A program made the position numbers and the translations under genes. From Candidatus Saccharimonadota bacterium (GTDB lineage: Bacteria; Patescibacteriota; Saccharimonadia; Saccharimonadales; Saccharimonadaceae): a DNA stretch of 64,000 nucleotides. The notes beneath the pieces were generated by a model. It worked only from the letters and a program-made list of their open reading frames with translations, made no database searches and was not told where the DNA came from. Where the stretch lies: assembly GCA_017406775.1 (NCBI GenBank), contig JAFQXV010000003.1, forward strand, positions 62,001-126,000. Reading direction: 5' to 3'. Positions 17,932 through 26,806 of the stretch are shown here, piece after piece. Numbering within the stretch: position 1 is the stretch's first letter; the number at the start of each line of letters is the position of its first letter.

Positions 17932-17938
17932 AGTTAAT

Positions 17939-18580
17939 TTATTTGGTCGCGTCCTTTAGAGCCTTCTTAGCTTCATCAATCGTTTCTGCAATGGCATTCT
18001 TAGCCTCACTAGCCGCCGTCTCTAAACCTTTTTTGACTTTAAGTTCTGGATGCGTTTCTAGATATCGCTCTATAGATGCCGCGATTACTTTCTTAGCTGA
18101 GTCCAAGCCTTCAAAGGCTTTAACTTCCGTACTGCCGGCTTTTTTGAGATCTTTATAGTGATTAAAGTGATATTCAATCTGTTTTAAAGTTTGTTCAGGT
18201 AAATCTTCTAGCTTATTGTAGGCATCACCATTGTTACGATCGTCAGCTGGGACACAAATAATTTTGTCGTCCACCTCACCACTGTCCACAAATTTCATTA
18301 CACCCAAAATTTTAGCTTTCATCCAAATCCCAGTAGTCAAAGGTTGATCGGTAATCATCAGTACATCAAGCTCGTCACCGTCCTCATCTAATGTTTGTGG
18401 AATAAAACCATAATTGCATGGCTTTACAAATGCCATTGGCTCTACACGATCCAACATAAAGCAAGCATGCTCGCGGTCCCATTCAATTTTATGATTTGAT
18501 CCAGTAGGGATCTCAATAACTACGTTTAATTCTCCATTTTTATAGTCGCCAGGAGTTAGGACTTTATTAAAGTCTGCCAT
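17939..18580 (-). CDS. ppa: Inorganic pyrophosphatase, family I, with helical C-terminal extension
   Basis: 213 residues. The metal site DEDGDELDVL is near residue 66 and PADDRNNGDAYN follows, together with the N-terminal EIPTGSNHKIEWD. It hydrolyses PPi to drive biosynthesis. About 35 residues beyond the usual end form an Ala/Lys/Glu-rich amphipathic helix. Shine-Dalgarno AAGGA and a TATAAT at about -24 show a normal leader. Confidence 0.95.
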   Translation of the reverse strand: MADFNKVLTPGDYKNGELNVVIEIPTGSNHKIEWDREHACFMLDRVEPMAFVKPCNYGFIPQTLDEDGDELDVLMITDQPLTTGIWMKAKILGVMKFVDSGEVDDKIICVPADDRNNGDAYNKLEDLPEQTLKQIEYHFNHYKDLKKAGSTEVKAFEGLDSAKKVIAASIERYLETHPELKVKKGLETAASEAKNAIAETIDEAKKALKDATK

Positions 18581-18607
18581 TTTTATCCTTTCTTTTCTAA
18601 AATTATA

Positions 18608-19297
18608 TCATATTCTAACGGCATTTTTAACCACTCTTAGAAGTTTGTCTCTTACGCTAACGTCAATTTTAACCCTACTAGCTATCTTTAAGGCGGAAGT
18701 AGACATTAACCTTAACATTTTAATTTCATCTGCTCCGTATTCACCATCAATAGTTTTAGAAAAAGCTGATTCCATTATATCCCATTCGTAATTTAGCTCC
18801 GGCTTCAACCTCTCTCCATCCGTATCCCGATACAGATTAATCTCTTCCCCTAACGCCTTAGCCACCCTTAATAAAACCCATGCCTCCACAATCACCTCAT
18901 CATAACCATCATTTAGTCCCGCCAAAGATTGGTCTACAATCTGGAAATAGTCTGGATTATCCGATCCTTCCGCATTTTTATTAATTAATTTAAGAATATT
19001 CCCCGCCAGCTCAAGTTTGGCAAGATCCTTTATAATTTTATCGTAATGCTTAATCATTTTAGCACTAGTAATAATACCAAATTCACTCCGACCGCTATGA
19101 ATATAATAATCCGTTAAAGAAAAAACTTCTATGCCACCTGCCAACTTTGATTTCTCTTTTCTTGCCGCTTTTGCGATCGCAGTTAATTTGCCCTGAGGGG
19201 TAATTATATTTAAAATCCGGTCCGCCTCACCATAGTTGGTTCTCCTAAGTACATATCCCAAAGTTCGAAAATCTTTAGATTGCGTATTTATCAACAT
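18608..19297 (-). CDS. recO: DNA repair protein RecO
   Basis: 229 residues. N-terminal OB fold with GYVLRRTNYGEADRILNIIT and LTAIAKAARK, then a helical domain. RecO loads RecA on SSB-coated DNA. The C-terminal cysteine zinc finger of many RecO proteins is absent. The start overlaps the response regulator end by 23 nt, so the kinase, regulator and recO form one operon. Confidence 0.88.
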   Translation of the reverse strand: MLINTQSKDFRTLGYVLRRTNYGEADRILNIITPQGKLTAIAKAARKEKSKLAGGIEVFSLTDYYIHSGRSEFGIITSAKMIKHYDKIIKDLAKLELAGNILKLINKNAEGSDNPDYFQIVDQSLAGLNDGYDEVIVEAWVLLRVAKALGEEINLYRDTDGERLKPELNYEWDIMESAFSKTIDGEYGADEIKMLRLMSTSALKIASRVKIDVSVRDKLLRVVKNAVRI

Positions 19298-19625
19298 ATT
19301 TTTTTATCTCCATTGGAGTCATCATGTCTTTATTTAATATACCCACTACCCCATAAGACGACAAATCCGCCTTCGAGTAATCGAGCGACGATACAATCAC
19401 AATAGGCATGTTTGCCGTATCAGAATAAGACATTAGTTCGTTAATAAAAGTAAAACCATCTGGTCCATCTAACAAAATATCCAAAAAAATTAAATCGGGA
19501 ATTTTTCCATCAGAAATTTCTTCCATTGCTAAAATCGCATTACTAAAAATCTTCACATCGTCTTTTTGGCAGGCTTTTTTTATACATTCAGCCATCATTT
19601 TGTCGTCATCAATAATAAAAATCAT
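19275..19625 (-). CDS. Stand-alone CheY-like response regulator
   Basis: 116 residues, receiver domain only. Acidic pocket IDDD at residues 5-8, phospho-acceptor Asp in LIFLDILL near residue 48, Ser in IVSS, and Lys in LNKDMM. There is no output domain, so it must act by protein contact. It overlaps the kinase by 4 nt (ATGA). Confidence 0.9.
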   Translation of the reverse strand: MIFIIDDDKMMAECIKKACQKDDVKIFSNAILAMEEISDGKIPDLIFLDILLDGPDGFTFINELMSYSDTANMPIVIVSSLDYSKADLSSYGVVGILNKDMMTPMEIKKYVDKYAI

Positions 19626-20305
19626 ACGAACAAACTCGCCTGCTTAGAAATGGGTAGTTCTACAATAAAGCTTGTACCATCACGATGTCTAACTGCACCC
19701 ACTTTTGCATTCATATATTTAGAAAACTTAGATGCAATATATAATCCCAATCCCGAAGAGCCTGGCCTCATAGCAATCGAAACCGGTTTTTCCACCCATC
19801 CTCTTTTTAGCTCACGCCAAATATCTACTGGCAGAGTCGGACCATAATCTCTTACTACTACTTTAACATACCCCTTATTATCTTTTATTAATAGTTTAGC
19901 CTGAGTTTCTTTATCGGAATAATGTAATGCATTTAGCAAAAAATTATAAATTACACTATATAGCAAATCATGATTAGCCGTCACTAATTTAGAGTGATTT
20001 GAATACTTTTTATAAAGAGTTTTTTCATTGTACGAAAAAAGCTGACCCAGTTCATGCGACACCTCATCACATACTGCTCTGATAGACACCGGCTCCATTT
20101 CAAAGAGCCCATCTTCTAATCTTCTAACCTTGCTGAGATCATTAACTTGTTTTATTGCACGCTCAGACACCGCAATCATCTCGGTGCGTATATTTTCATT
20201 TTCTTGATTTAAACCATCAAAAGAAAAAGCCAACTGCCGAATCAATGCAAGCGGGGCTTTAAGCTCATGCGCCGCTACCAAAATACCATCTACCTCACTC
20301 TCCAT
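19622..20305 (-). CDS. Soluble minimal histidine kinase
   Basis: 227 residues. The H-box AHELKAPLAL lies at residues ~12-21, with N-box NFLLNALHYS, G1-like DYGPTLP and G2 SSGLGLYIASKF. No transmembrane or sensor domain is present, so it is cytoplasmic and any input must come from a partner. It is the first gene of a kinase-regulator-recO operon. -10 TATAAT (20312-20317) sits 6 nt before the ATG: leaderless. Confidence 0.9.
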   Translation of the reverse strand: MESEVDGILVAAHELKAPLALIRQLAFSFDGLNQENENIRTEMIAVSERAIKQVNDLSKVRRLEDGLFEMEPVSIRAVCDEVSHELGQLFSYNEKTLYKKYSNHSKLVTANHDLLYSVIYNFLLNALHYSDKETQAKLLIKDNKGYVKVVVRDYGPTLPVDIWRELKRGWVEKPVSIAMRPGSSGLGLYIASKFSKYMNAKVGAVRHRDGTSFIVELPISKQASLFV

Positions 20306-20328
20306 GCCCCCATTATACCACTAAAAAA

Positions 20329-21072
20329 CTACGCGTTAAATGTAATTGTTTGAAGTAGCGTATCAAAATCGCCCTGGAACAATGTAGAATCAGTCCTAAA
20401 TACTGCGGTCTTATCGCGAATCTTAAATATTACAATAATTCCATTTAAATCCGTACCCGGAATCGTACCAGTGTAACGATTAGCTGTAAAATCATTAATC
20501 GTTACGGCCTGCATGGTTAAGTTAGAGTCCTTGCGATCCATCACTTTTTGGTATTCCTGAGCTACCGCATCAAAATCTTTATCTCTGATAGTTAGTCTAA
20601 GAGCATTAACTGTGTTTTTTGCTACTGGCTCAACCTCGTTTGGGTTAAAATAAGCCTCAAAGTCGCCACCATTAGAAGCATCCGCCGCAATATAGACACT
20701 CCAAGTTTTTGGATAATTAAAGCCAAGTGCTCCATAGTCAGCCGGACCAGCAAAAGGTTTATAAGGATTTTTTTCACGTGCCTGGAATTCTGCCTCAAGT
20801 TTTTTGGCTTGCTCGTCCTTGGCTGCTGCTACTGCCACTGCAATCTGACCATCAACATCCGAACTTGCATCGTTATATTGTACTAGCATCCAAATAAACA
20901 AACCCAAAAATGTTACTGTCATTAATGACAAAATTACAATTACAATTGTTTTAATTAAGTCGATATTGTTTTTACTTTTTGGGACCACTTGAACTTGTTG
21001 CACCATCGGTCTTGGACCGATTGCTGGCTGATTAACTTGTGGTTGAGCAGATGGTATCTGATAATTATCCAT
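20329..21072 (-). CDS. Single-pass membrane protein with extracytoplasmic PsbP-like domain
   Basis: 247 residues from ATG 21072. A Pro/Gln-rich cytoplasmic N terminus, one transmembrane helix (residues ~38-60) and an Ala-rich stalk lead to an external domain beginning YGALGFNYPKTW, reminiscent of PsbP/lipoprotein folds. A GTG two codons earlier is possible, but TATAAT at 21079-21084 lies 6 nt before the ATG. Function unknown. Confidence 0.72.
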   Translation of the reverse strand: MDNYQIPSAQPQVNQPAIGPRPMVQQVQVVPKSKNNIDLIKTIVIVILSLMTVTFLGLFIWMLVQYNDASSDVDGQIAVAVAAAKDEQAKKLEAEFQAREKNPYKPFAGPADYGALGFNYPKTWSVYIAADASNGGDFEAYFNPNEVEPVAKNTVNALRLTIRDKDFDAVAQEYQKVMDRKDSNLTMQAVTINDFTANRYTGTIPGTDLNGIIVIFKIRDKTAVFRTDSTLFQGDFDTLLQTITFNA

Positions 21073-21090
21073 AATCACATTATATCATAT

Positions 21091-21288
21091 TTATTTACTA
21101 AAGTCTTCCGACAATATTTCTATTTCATTTTTCAGCTCATTCAAATCATTTTCTACATTTTTTGCCAATTTAATAGCTTCTTTATATCTAGAAACTGCAT
21201 CTTCCAATTTAAACTCATCTGAATAAAACCATTCTACTTTTTTGTCTAATTCCGCAATTTTTTGATTAAGATTTAACTTTTCACTCAT
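21091..21288 (-). CDS. xseB: Exodeoxyribonuclease VII small subunit
   Basis: 65 residues, two-helix protein with the typical LDKKVEWFYSDEF...LEDAVSRYKEAIKLAKN-type sequence. It pairs with XseA to degrade single-stranded DNA. Start overlaps the xseA stop by 4 nt. Confidence 0.88.
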   Translation of the reverse strand: MSEKLNLNQKIAELDKKVEWFYSDEFKLEDAVSRYKEAIKLAKNVENDLNELKNEIEILSEDFSK

Positions 21289-22469
21289 TTTTTAGACCTT
21301 TCTGTCATATTTTGTATTAAAGCCTCAAGCTCGTGGTTAAATGTTGTAATTTTTACAACATTACCAGGTGACACCTTACCGCTTAAAATTGCATAGCCCT
21401 GTTTCAGGACTTTTTCTGGGTTCATTGCCTCCAATATCTTAACTATATGCTCATTATTCTTTTGGCATTCCAAGAACTTTTCCCAAATAAGTTCTCTACA
21501 TTTTTTAATCTTATCTCGCCCATTTTGCAACATAGGATTGATATATTTAAGTACCAATCCTTGCGAAATTTTATCCACCTTCTCCCTGTTCGCATTTTTT
21601 GTTCTTTCCAGTTCTTGCAGAGTAGCCTGTTTAATTCTGTTAATTGCTCTTTTTAATTTTTGCTTTTCCTCTGCCCTGTCCTTAGTCAACATTTCTGCCG
21701 CATTTGACGGAGTAGAAGCTCGCACGTCCGCAGCTAGATCGGCCAAAGACTCATCAACTTCATGTCCAATTCCAGTAATTACCGGAATTTTACTCGCAGC
21801 AATTGCTCGCACTAATTTTTCATCATTAAATGCTGCCAAATCATCCGCACTGCCACCACCCCTCAAAATAGCGATTACCTCCACTTCGCTCTTTTCATTG
21901 AAGTAATTAAGCGCTCGAATTATTTGATCCGGAGCATCCATACCCTGCACCTGAGTATGCGCAACTTGTATTTTAAGTCCACCCCATCTAGCATTCATAA
22001 TCTTGATAAAATCCGCATACCCAGCCGCCTGAGTGCTAGATATTACGCCAATTTTAGACAAATCCGTCGAAATTTGTCGTTTTTTGTCTATAGCAAATAA
22101 CCCTTCAGCAGCTAATTTTTTCTTCAATAATTCATAAGCTTTTTTTAGACTGCCTTCGCCTACTGGCTGCACCGCCTGAACTGTAAACGAAAATTTACCC
22201 CATTTGGTAATTTTTGGTATACCTCTTACCGCAATCTTCATTCCATCTTCTAGCGGCACTCTCAAACTCCAAAGCGACATAAAACACCCTACGCTAGACT
22301 CATCATCTTTCAGGTCAAAAAACACCCATTTCCCTTGATTAACTTTAAAACTTGCCACCTCACCTACAATCACCGCCGAAGAATAAGCATATTCTAAAGT
22401 TTGATTAACTACACTAATAAATTCCGTAGGAGTAAAACTTATTGATGACTGCGCCTTATCTTCCATCAT
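21285..22469 (-). CDS. xseA: Exodeoxyribonuclease VII large subunit
   Basis: 394 residues. N-terminal OB fold (FISVVNQTLEYAYSSAVIVGEVASFK), catalytic core with IGVISSTQAAGYADF, VEVIAILRGGGSADDLAAFNDE and GIGHEVDESLADLAADVRASTPSNAAE, then coiled coil. It overlaps the upstream flippase-like gene by 14 nt, forming an operon with it and xseB. Confidence 0.95.
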   Translation of the reverse strand: MMEDKAQSSISFTPTEFISVVNQTLEYAYSSAVIVGEVASFKVNQGKWVFFDLKDDESSVGCFMSLWSLRVPLEDGMKIAVRGIPKITKWGKFSFTVQAVQPVGEGSLKKAYELLKKKLAAEGLFAIDKKRQISTDLSKIGVISSTQAAGYADFIKIMNARWGGLKIQVAHTQVQGMDAPDQIIRALNYFNEKSEVEVIAILRGGGSADDLAAFNDEKLVRAIAASKIPVITGIGHEVDESLADLAADVRASTPSNAAEMLTKDRAEEKQKLKRAINRIKQATLQELERTKNANREKVDKISQGLVLKYINPMLQNGRDKIKKCRELIWEKFLECQKNNEHIVKILEAMNPEKVLKQGYAILSGKVSPGNVVKITTFNHELEALIQNMTERSKK

Positions 22470-23502
22470 TTTTCCTTATTGCTTTATAATACGGATAAGA
22501 ACCTGAAACGATCGTAAATACCAAAGTGATTACCCTCGTCATAACGGTTATAATTGTTGCCGTCGGAAAATCCACCCCCAACGCAATCATTACGCCAGCC
22601 ATGCCCAACTCATATAAACCATAAGGAACAATGCCGTCAAATACTGACCCAATTGCTTCCCCTATCATAATGTACGGTAGCAACTCCGGCCTTCCCAACG
22701 AGATAGCCACTATCCAATATGTACCAATTTCACAAAAACTATAGATCAATCCCCATAAGGCTGGTTTTTTTAAATAATTTTTATCATCTTTTGCAATTTT
22801 TACGCTTACATGGATATCACCAAAATAGTTGCTAATTTTATCATATCGCATCATTTGTTTTTTATGGCCAAAAGTAATACTTCTTACTATAAAATTTAAA
22901 GCTTTTGAAATGGTCCTCGCAAAAAAATCTATCCTCTTTTTACTACTCGCAATAAATATTGCAAGACCTAACACCACAAAAACACCAAAATTCATCAAAA
23001 GAGAAACCGGAATAATCCAATTAGCTTCCGGAGGAATTAAATTTAACACCAAAAGTACTATTATTGCAATTAAAGCCTGCAAATAATTAATAACCGTGGT
23101 AACTGCATATCTAAACAAATACAAAAAACTCGCCTGTCCAGCCGAGACATTGAAAGGAGCTAGCCTATATGTTAAAAATGCCAATCCTCCGATTCCCCCC
23201 GCCGGTACCGCATGATTTACAAAGTTTAGCTCTGTAGAAATTAGAAGCACATCATTATTAGTAAAATGTTTTACGCCGTGACGATTCCTAATATAAGAAA
23301 AAAATATCTGTCCACATGCAAAATACATAAAAAGTTGTTCCGGAATTAGTAGTAGCAAGACAAAAACATTGGCCTCATCCAAACGGTTGAACGTATCCAA
23401 AATATCAGGCCAATTTTGATAGACTACATAGCCCACCAAAATAGCAGTTAAAATTATTAAAATCGTTCGAAAAGAAAAACTTAATCGTTTTTTCTTGGCC
23501 AT
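22456..23502 (-). CDS. Flippase-like/lysylphosphatidylglycerol synthase TM family protein (UPF0104)
   Basis: 348 residues, about eight hydrophobic helices, with the family pattern NFVNHAVPAGGIGGLAFLTYRL and PYGLYELGMAGVMIALGVD. Only the transmembrane half is present; no MprF-type aminoacyl-transfer domain. Proposed role in lipid flipping. The extended -10 TGCTATAAT is 6 nt before the ATG: leaderless. Confidence 0.85.
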   Translation of the reverse strand: MAKKKRLSFSFRTILIILTAILVGYVVYQNWPDILDTFNRLDEANVFVLLLLIPEQLFMYFACGQIFFSYIRNRHGVKHFTNNDVLLISTELNFVNHAVPAGGIGGLAFLTYRLAPFNVSAGQASFLYLFRYAVTTVINYLQALIAIIVLLVLNLIPPEANWIIPVSLLMNFGVFVVLGLAIFIASSKKRIDFFARTISKALNFIVRSITFGHKKQMMRYDKISNYFGDIHVSVKIAKDDKNYLKKPALWGLIYSFCEIGTYWIVAISLGRPELLPYIMIGEAIGSVFDGIVPYGLYELGMAGVMIALGVDFPTATIITVMTRVITLVFTIVSGSYPYYKAIRKNDGR

Positions 23503-23516
23503 GCAGATATTATAGC

Positions 23517-23546
23517 ATAAAAAATAACCCCTAAAGGGGTTATTTT
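23517..23546 (-). terminator. Terminator of the tyrS-Trm11-rpmA operon
   Basis: AAAATAACCCC/GGGGTTATTTT stem with a TTTA loop and T tail on the minus strand, placed directly after rpmA. Confidence 0.92.
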
Positions 23547-23818
23547 TAGCGTACCTCTACCCTTACTCTTGGTAATGACTTACCAGAAAAATGAGTTTTC
23601 TTGGTTTTAACAAAAGTTACCACGCCGTCTTTGGCTGCATGAATCGTAAAATTACGAGACATATATGTACCTGGACCCGCAATTTTAGTGGCGCCAGTTT
23701 GACGAACCAAAACTTCGCCATTTTTTACTTTTTGACCACCAAAACGCTTCACGCCGAGGCGCTGGCCAGCATTGTTATGGACATTCTTGGCGGTACCGCC
23801 AGCTTTTACATGTGACAT
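23546..23818 (-). CDS. rpmA: 50S ribosomal protein L27
   Basis: 90 residues, beginning MSHVKAGGTAKNVHNNAGQRLGVK, with KNGEVLVRQTG and PGTYMSRNFTIHA. L27's N terminus reaches the peptidyl-transferase centre. No L21 gene is adjacent, which departs from the usual rplU-rpmA pairing. It starts 1 nt after the upstream gene and has an AAGGA ribosome site. Confidence 0.97.
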   Translation of the reverse strand: MSHVKAGGTAKNVHNNAGQRLGVKRFGGQKVKNGEVLVRQTGATKIAGPGTYMSRNFTIHAAKDGVVTFVKTKKTHFSGKSLPRVRVEVR

Positions 23819-24991
23819 TTACTTTTTCCTTAAAATTAATATATCTCTCGCCACGACCTGATCTTCTCGATGGTAAAGAAGCCCCTCGCGCGATTTATTA
23901 TTAACATTATACCCCAAATCGGAAATTTGGTCAAGTAAATCTAATCTTTCGTATTCACCATCTTCGCGCAGCCAAGCCGGAATGGCAATTGTTACGGGCA
24001 TATTCTTCTTAATCTGCGTGCTTAAATTCTTCAAAAATCCCAAAATTATATTGCCGCACTCTTGCTTTTGCTCTTTTAGCTCCACTTCTGATGGAATTTT
24101 GGAAAACGGCTTGCCAAGATAACCCTCACACGCCACCGCATCAATCGATTGGCTCCATTTAAAAGAAGTGGCATCACCAATAGAAATCTGAAAATTATCC
24201 ACCTTCGGGCCGCGTCCGGCCGGCCCGTCGACCGAAGGTCGTCCGCGTCCCAAGGGGCGGTCGCCACGGGCGGCCGGCGCTCGTCCTCGCCTTGCCAGGC
24301 TCCGGATTCCCTCAGTTTGAATAATTTCAGATTTCATGAGCCATTCCAAATTCCTCTTTGAATATTCGATCATCCGCTCATTAATATCGGTACCGTATGC
24401 GCAGTATCCCATCAACAAAGCTTCCTGCAGAACTACGCCAGTCCCACAAAAAGGATCCAAAATCCTAGAGCCCTCAGGCAATATACCGCATAGATTAATC
24501 AAAATCTGCGCTAACTTTGGCGGTAACATTCCAACTTTAGCATCGCGTGCCGGACGGGCCTGATCTCGCCGCGCATAGGCATCAATATTCTGTACACCAA
24601 TTACGCGAAACCATGCGTCGTCAACCTTAATAAGTTCAACTTTTCGTCCATTTTTTCCAGATAATCCATTATGTAAAGAAGTAGCTGTGGATAGAACCGC
24701 TTCTTTGTTTTCTACTACGCGTACACTTCGGCCGTGTCGCACCAAAATCTTTTTTAGTTTTAGTGCTTCCATCGTAGCAGTCTTTCGCGAAGCTCGCCCA
24801 GAATAATCCGAAACCCCAAGCGTAATTTTTCCCTCCGGCAAACTCTGCAAGTATTCTAAAGGTTTTTGCTTCAGCTCCACCGCTAATTTTTGTGTGCCGC
24901 CCAATCTATCAATATCAGTACAAAACCCCGACAATTCCAACTCTGCTATCGAAATCTCTGGCTGTCTGCCTAAAACTGCTAAATATCTCAT
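23819..24991 (-). CDS. Trm11-like RNA guanine-N2 methyltransferase with palindromic-element insertion
   Basis: 390 residues. N-terminal THUMP-like region, then a Rossmann methyltransferase with ILDPFCGTGVVLQEALLMG and YGTDINERMIEYSKRNLEW. The expected DPPY-type motif is replaced by CEGYLGKP. About 40 residues of Arg/Gly/Pro-rich sequence (RSLARRGRAPAARGDRPLGR onward) interrupt the fold before the IGDATSF strand; these are encoded by palindromic element A (24183-24335). ATGA overlap with tyrS. Likely modifies tRNA. Confidence 0.82.
   Translation of the reverse strand: MRYLAVLGRQPEISIAELELSGFCTDIDRLGGTQKLAVELKQKPLEYLQSLPEGKITLGVSDYSGRASRKTATMEALKLKKILVRHGRSVRVVENKEAVLSTATSLHNGLSGKNGRKVELIKVDDAWFRVIGVQNIDAYARRDQARPARDAKVGMLPPKLAQILINLCGILPEGSRILDPFCGTGVVLQEALLMGYCAYGTDINERMIEYSKRNLEWLMKSEIIQTEGIRSLARRGRAPAARGDRPLGRGRPSVDGPAGRGPKVDNFQISIGDATSFKWSQSIDAVACEGYLGKPFSKIPSEVELKEQKQECGNIILGFLKNLSTQIKKNMPVTIAIPAWLREDGEYERLDLLDQISDLGYNVNNKSREGLLYHREDQVVARDILILRKK
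24183..24335. repeat. In-frame GC-rich palindromic element, copy A
   Basis: About 153 bp of very GC-rich DNA inside the Trm11-like gene. The outer inverted repeat is locus-specific: GAAATCTGAAAATTAT (24183-24198) against the complement of 24320-24335, with one bulge. The core is shared with copies B and C: a middle stem, a CGACCGAAGGTCG hairpin and a CCGC...GCGG hairpin. It is read as sense codons with no stop. Confidence 0.9.
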
Positions 24992-26223
24992 TTAATAATC
25001 AAAAATTTATTTTTTCCTTTTTTAACCATCACGGTCTGAGTTAATCCTAAATCACCCGTAACTTTTTCGCCATTAACCGTAATTGCGCCCTGTGCCAAAT
25101 ATTCTCGTGCTTTTTTCTTTGATTCCGCCAAACCATTATTTACCAACGCATCTATCAACATCACACCTTTTTTCTCTACTGGTAAATATTTAGCGAACTC
25201 AAGAATCTCATCTTCACTGAAGTCCGCAAAATTAGTTTCACGATTAAATAACATTGCCGTTAAATTCTCAATCGCCTCTGCATTATCACGTCCGTGCACA
25301 ACTTCCGTAGCTCCACGCGCCAACGCCCGTTGCGCGATGCGCTTCTCTGGAGCCTCTGAATGCCTCTTTAAAATATCTTCGATCGCTTCTTTATCGTAAA
25401 GCGTATAAATCTTAATTAAATATTCTACGGATTCGTCAGGTTGATTCAGCCAAAATTGATAGAAGTCAAAGATGGAAGTATAGTTTCCACCACCATTATC
25501 AGAGCCGGCCAACCAAATTGCATTTCCTTCACTTTTACCAAACTTGCGCCCCGTAATTGGATCAATAATCAGTGGTGTAGACCAAACATCGGCTTTTCCA
25601 TCCTCCAACCGTTTAATCAAATGGATCCCAGAAGTACAGTTACCATATTGATCCGCACCACAAAGTTGCAAATCCACGCCATGTTCACGATAAAGATGCA
25701 AAAAATCATATCCTTGAATTAAAGTATAGGAAAATTCTGCATAGGAAATTCCGCCACCACCTTCGCCGATCCGGTTTTGCACAAACTGCCGATCCAAAAG
25801 CTGCGTCATAGAAAAAACTTTGCCAACTTCACGCAAAAACTCTAGATAATTTATATTTTTAAACCAATCGTAATTATCCACCATCGTCACGTCTTTAGAG
25901 TTTATCACCCGTTCAATTTGTGACTTAATACAATTCTTATTGTGTTCTACTTCCTCTAAAGTTTTAAGATCGCGCTCGCTATTTTCTTTAGGATCACCAA
26001 TCTGCCCAGTTGCGCCACCAACTAATAAATATGGTTGATACCCATGGCGCACAAAACAAGCGCACATCATCATCGCCGCCAAGTTCCCGATCGTCAAAGA
26101 ATCCGCCGACGGATCCGCACCCCAATAAAATTTTTTATTCTTACGGTTGTCCAAATCGGCCGGGTTTTCTATGGTGGTTTCGGCCATAAAACCACGATAA
26201 ATCAATTCTTCTGATAACTTCAT
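24988..26223 (-). CDS. tyrS: Tyrosyl-tRNA synthetase
   Basis: 411 residues, class I. HIGH-like LTIGN in GADPSADSLTIGN, KMSKS-like KFGKS, and a C-terminal S4 RNA-binding domain (ALVNNGLAESKKKAREYLAQ). First gene of the tyrS-Trm11-rpmA operon. TATAAT (26230-26235) lies 6 nt before the ATG: leaderless. Confidence 0.96.
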   Translation of the reverse strand: MKLSEELIYRGFMAETTIENPADLDNRKNKKFYWGADPSADSLTIGNLAAMMMCACFVRHGYQPYLLVGGATGQIGDPKENSERDLKTLEEVEHNKNCIKSQIERVINSKDVTMVDNYDWFKNINYLEFLREVGKVFSMTQLLDRQFVQNRIGEGGGGISYAEFSYTLIQGYDFLHLYREHGVDLQLCGADQYGNCTSGIHLIKRLEDGKADVWSTPLIIDPITGRKFGKSEGNAIWLAGSDNGGGNYTSIFDFYQFWLNQPDESVEYLIKIYTLYDKEAIEDILKRHSEAPEKRIAQRALARGATEVVHGRDNAEAIENLTAMLFNRETNFADFSEDEILEFAKYLPVEKKGVMLIDALVNNGLAESKKKAREYLAQGAITVNGEKVTGDLGLTQTVMVKKGKNKFLIIK

Positions 26224-26253
26224 AAAATGATTATATCATACGCTATATCTGGT

Positions 26254-26324
26254 GTGCCATATTTAGTACACTACATCTAGTGTTAACCATCCATGTACTA
26301 TATTTAGCATACCACATCTAGCGT
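26254..26324. repeat. Imperfect duplication of the rnhA 3' end
   Basis: About 27 bp around the rnhA stop (26294-26324) are repeated imperfectly at 26254-26283, sharing the ATATTTAG and ACATCTAG blocks. It fills most of the rnhA-tyrS gap. Confidence 0.6.
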
Positions 26325-26744
26325 TGCGCCCTCACGTGCCTTATTAGCCCACTTATCCGCCAACTCGTTAAATTCGGTCCCAACATGTCCTCGTACCCAC
26401 TTTAACGTTACCGGATACCGATGGTACAACTCGTACAACTCCTTCACAATCTCAAGATTCATAATTTCACCCTTTGACTTACGCCAACCCCGCGCCTTCC
26501 AACCATCCGCCCATTTAGTGAGCACATTAATCCAAAACTCTGAGTCGCTATAAATTTCACAGCCTTCTTCCCCAGCGTATTTAATAGCCGCGATCATTGC
26601 CTGGCCTTCCATTCTAATGTTAGTAGAATCCTTTTCCCGTCCCAAAACTACTGGCTTAGCTACACCATCAATCACTTCAATTACTGCAAACCCACCCGGA
26701 CCAGGATTTGGGCTTGCACTACCATCAGTCCATAAAATTTTCAT
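26304..26744 (-). CDS. rnhA: Ribonuclease HI
   Basis: 146 residues. Catalytic acids visible in WTDGSASPNPGPGG, RMEGQAM, IYSDSEFW and HVGTEFNELAD. It removes RNA from RNA-DNA hybrids. -10 TAAAAT lies 6 nt before the ATG: leaderless. Confidence 0.95.
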   Translation of the reverse strand: MKILWTDGSASPNPGPGGFAVIEVIDGVAKPVVLGREKDSTNIRMEGQAMIAAIKYAGEEGCEIYSDSEFWINVLTKWADGWKARGWRKSKGEIMNLEIVKELYELYHRYPVTLKWVRGHVGTEFNELADKWANKAREGATLDVVC

Positions 26745-26806
26745 AAATTAATTTTATCAACTCATATCTATTTCTGCAAATCTAAAAGGCTAGATTTTTT
26801 TAAATT

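Noticed and set aside
24149-24361. Plus-strand ORF across palindromic element A
   Set aside because: It is the complement of the Trm11-like gene; GC-rich palindromes lack stops in many frames.
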